From Coenobita brevimanus (lineage: Eukaryota > Arthropoda > Malacostraca > Decapoda > Coenobitidae): 64,000 nucleotides of DNA. This document shows positions 63,062-64,000 of the stretch, one piece after another. Below the pieces are notes generated by a model that was not told the origin of the DNA, did no database searches, and saw only the letters and a list, made by a program, of their open reading frames with translations. The number at the start of each line of letters is the position of its first letter. Position 1 is the stretch's first letter. Both the position numbers and the translations under genes were made by a program. The stretch covers positions 38,475,542 through 38,539,541 of the forward strand of contig CM064683.1 of NCBI GenBank assembly GCA_032717465.1, written 5' to 3'.

Positions 63062-63062
<1 letters not shown>

Positions 63063-63100
<38 letters not shown>

Positions 63101-63178
63101 GAAGAAGAAGAAGAAGAAAGAGGAGGAGGAGGAGGAGGAGGAGGAGGTGGAGGAGGAGGAGGTGGAGGAGGAGGAGAA

Positions 63179-63231
<53 letters not shown>

Positions 63232-63232
63232 T
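63063..63232. repeat. (TAA)n-(GAA)n-(GGA)n-(TAA)n compound tract
   Basis: Order: AAT, GAA, GGA with GGT variants, then AAT again. Non-coding. Confidence 0.95.
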
Positions 63233-63429
63233 AAAGAAATGATCCAAGACAACTTTCTGCCTCTTAGCATGTATCACCAGCAGGAAATATGAAGCAAATA
63301 TCTAGAAAACAACACCTGTAAAATCCTATGTGCTACCTTCATCAGAGCGACAGGTATTTTCAAAGGTAAAAAAAATCGCTTATCGGTAGACATAAAACTT
63401 CACATAATCCGTCCTCGGGCTGACGAATT

Positions 63430-63570
63430 TATATCAGGTAACTGAGGAGGGGGAGACCAAGCCTGAGATACAGGGATGAATTAAAGAGATATAGGAGAGA
63501 GAGAGGGGGTTGTGAGTTGGAGGAAAGGCAGCCAAATGGTACAGGAAAGGGAGACCGGATTTCTGGCAGT
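63430..63570 (+). mobile_element. non-LTR retrotransposon 3' fragment (family Z)
   Basis: The + frame reads GRPSLRYRDELKRYRRERGG, matching GRPRMMWRDGVERYMREGG of the 16379 copy, and continues with related but shifted residues. Upstream and downstream parts are lost. Confidence 0.45.
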
Positions 63571-63689
63571 TTTAGAATTAGAATCGTCCTTCCCATCCGA
63601 ATATAATCTATGGCATTTTATTTTTCATTAATCATCATCAATATCATCATCATCGCCGTCTTTAGCATCCCAGTAGCGTCTCTTAGGAT

Positions 63690-63902
63690 TTCAAAAGTCT
63701 CTCTCTCTCTCTCTCACCGTATATGGAGGGCTGTACTGTACCATTCCCTGCCTCCACCCCCACCCCCTTCCACCCCCACCCTCTTCCCCCTCCACCCCCA
63801 CACTCTCTTCCACACCACCCTCTCTTACTTGGTTACGCTTCTCTCTTATGCCCTGATTTTCCTCTCCTCAACCTACTTCTCTCTCTCTCTCTCTCTCTCT
63901 CA
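63690..63902. repeat. (CT)n runs and CCACCCCCAC block
   Basis: CT 63700-63715 and 63874-63901. C-rich 63755-63815 with CACCCCCACCCTCTTCC words. Confidence 0.88.
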
Positions 63903-64000
63903 GTAATCCTCACTTATTTCGTCTTAGTATTGGTGTAGAAAAGGTGGAAGTAGAGGGGGGGGGGACTGGTATAAGAAAAGGTGGACTGAGATACGTGTGA

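Overview
The window looks like eukaryotic, intergenic to intronic, repeat-dominated DNA. Very long (GT)n/(CA)n, (CT)n/(GA)n and trinucleotide tracts occur every 1-2 kb on both strands. There is no bacterial gene layout: no operons and no long ORFs except those read through tandem repeats. The rest is largely a mosaic of short dispersed repeats, SINE-like copies, non-LTR retrotransposon scraps and minisatellites. The microsatellite load and the style of the MITE-like elements suggest a decapod crustacean, perhaps a crab. That is an inference, because no conserved species marker is present.

Layout. 1-3.6 kb: GT-rich low complexity, then MITE copies and a LINE tail. 3.6-8.4 kb: a dispersed microsatellite-linked element, SINE copies, and one repeat-poor block (6.6-7.7 kb) with no recognisable gene. 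8.4-16.4 kb: AT-rich unique DNA, GT/CT tracts and three adjacent copies of inverted-repeat family A (14.5-15.3 kb). 16.4-19.5 kb: LINE tail, tRNA-headed SINE, GT tracts and a 700-bp pyrimidine block. 19.6-23.1 kb: a dense cluster of family B copies, one split by about 400 bp of foreign sequence. 26.7-28.5 kb: two adjoining minisatellites, the second carrying about 21 TGACGTCA octamers. 30-34.4 kb: low-copy minisatellites and a hAT-like non-autonomous element with a 7/8 target duplication. 36.5-39 kb: a 20-bp minisatellite, a purine block and good full-length copies of families B and A. 40-44.6 kb: two minisatellites, each enclosed by inverted repeats. 45.9-51.5 kb: more family A/B copies, two non-LTR reverse-transcriptase C-terminal fragments and a small ORF with a membrane segment. 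52.7-57 kb: two splice-site-bounded candidate exons on + with a 42-unit minisatellite just after the second. 57-64 kb: family B pairs, G-rich tracts, one more candidate exon and trinucleotide runs.

No complete gene can be assigned. The best coding evidence is the LINE remnant at 47430-47888, the candidate exons at 52754-52995 and 55877-56008 (same strand, compatible splice phase, product unrecognised), and a weaker exon at 61124-61337. No tRNA, rRNA, CRISPR array, telomeric repeat or recognisable viral gene was seen.

Family names used here (A, B, S, T, W, E, F, G, H, K, R, Z) are local labels for sequences recurring within this window. They are not database names. Copy boundaries are by eye and good to roughly 5-20 bp unless exact ends are discussed.
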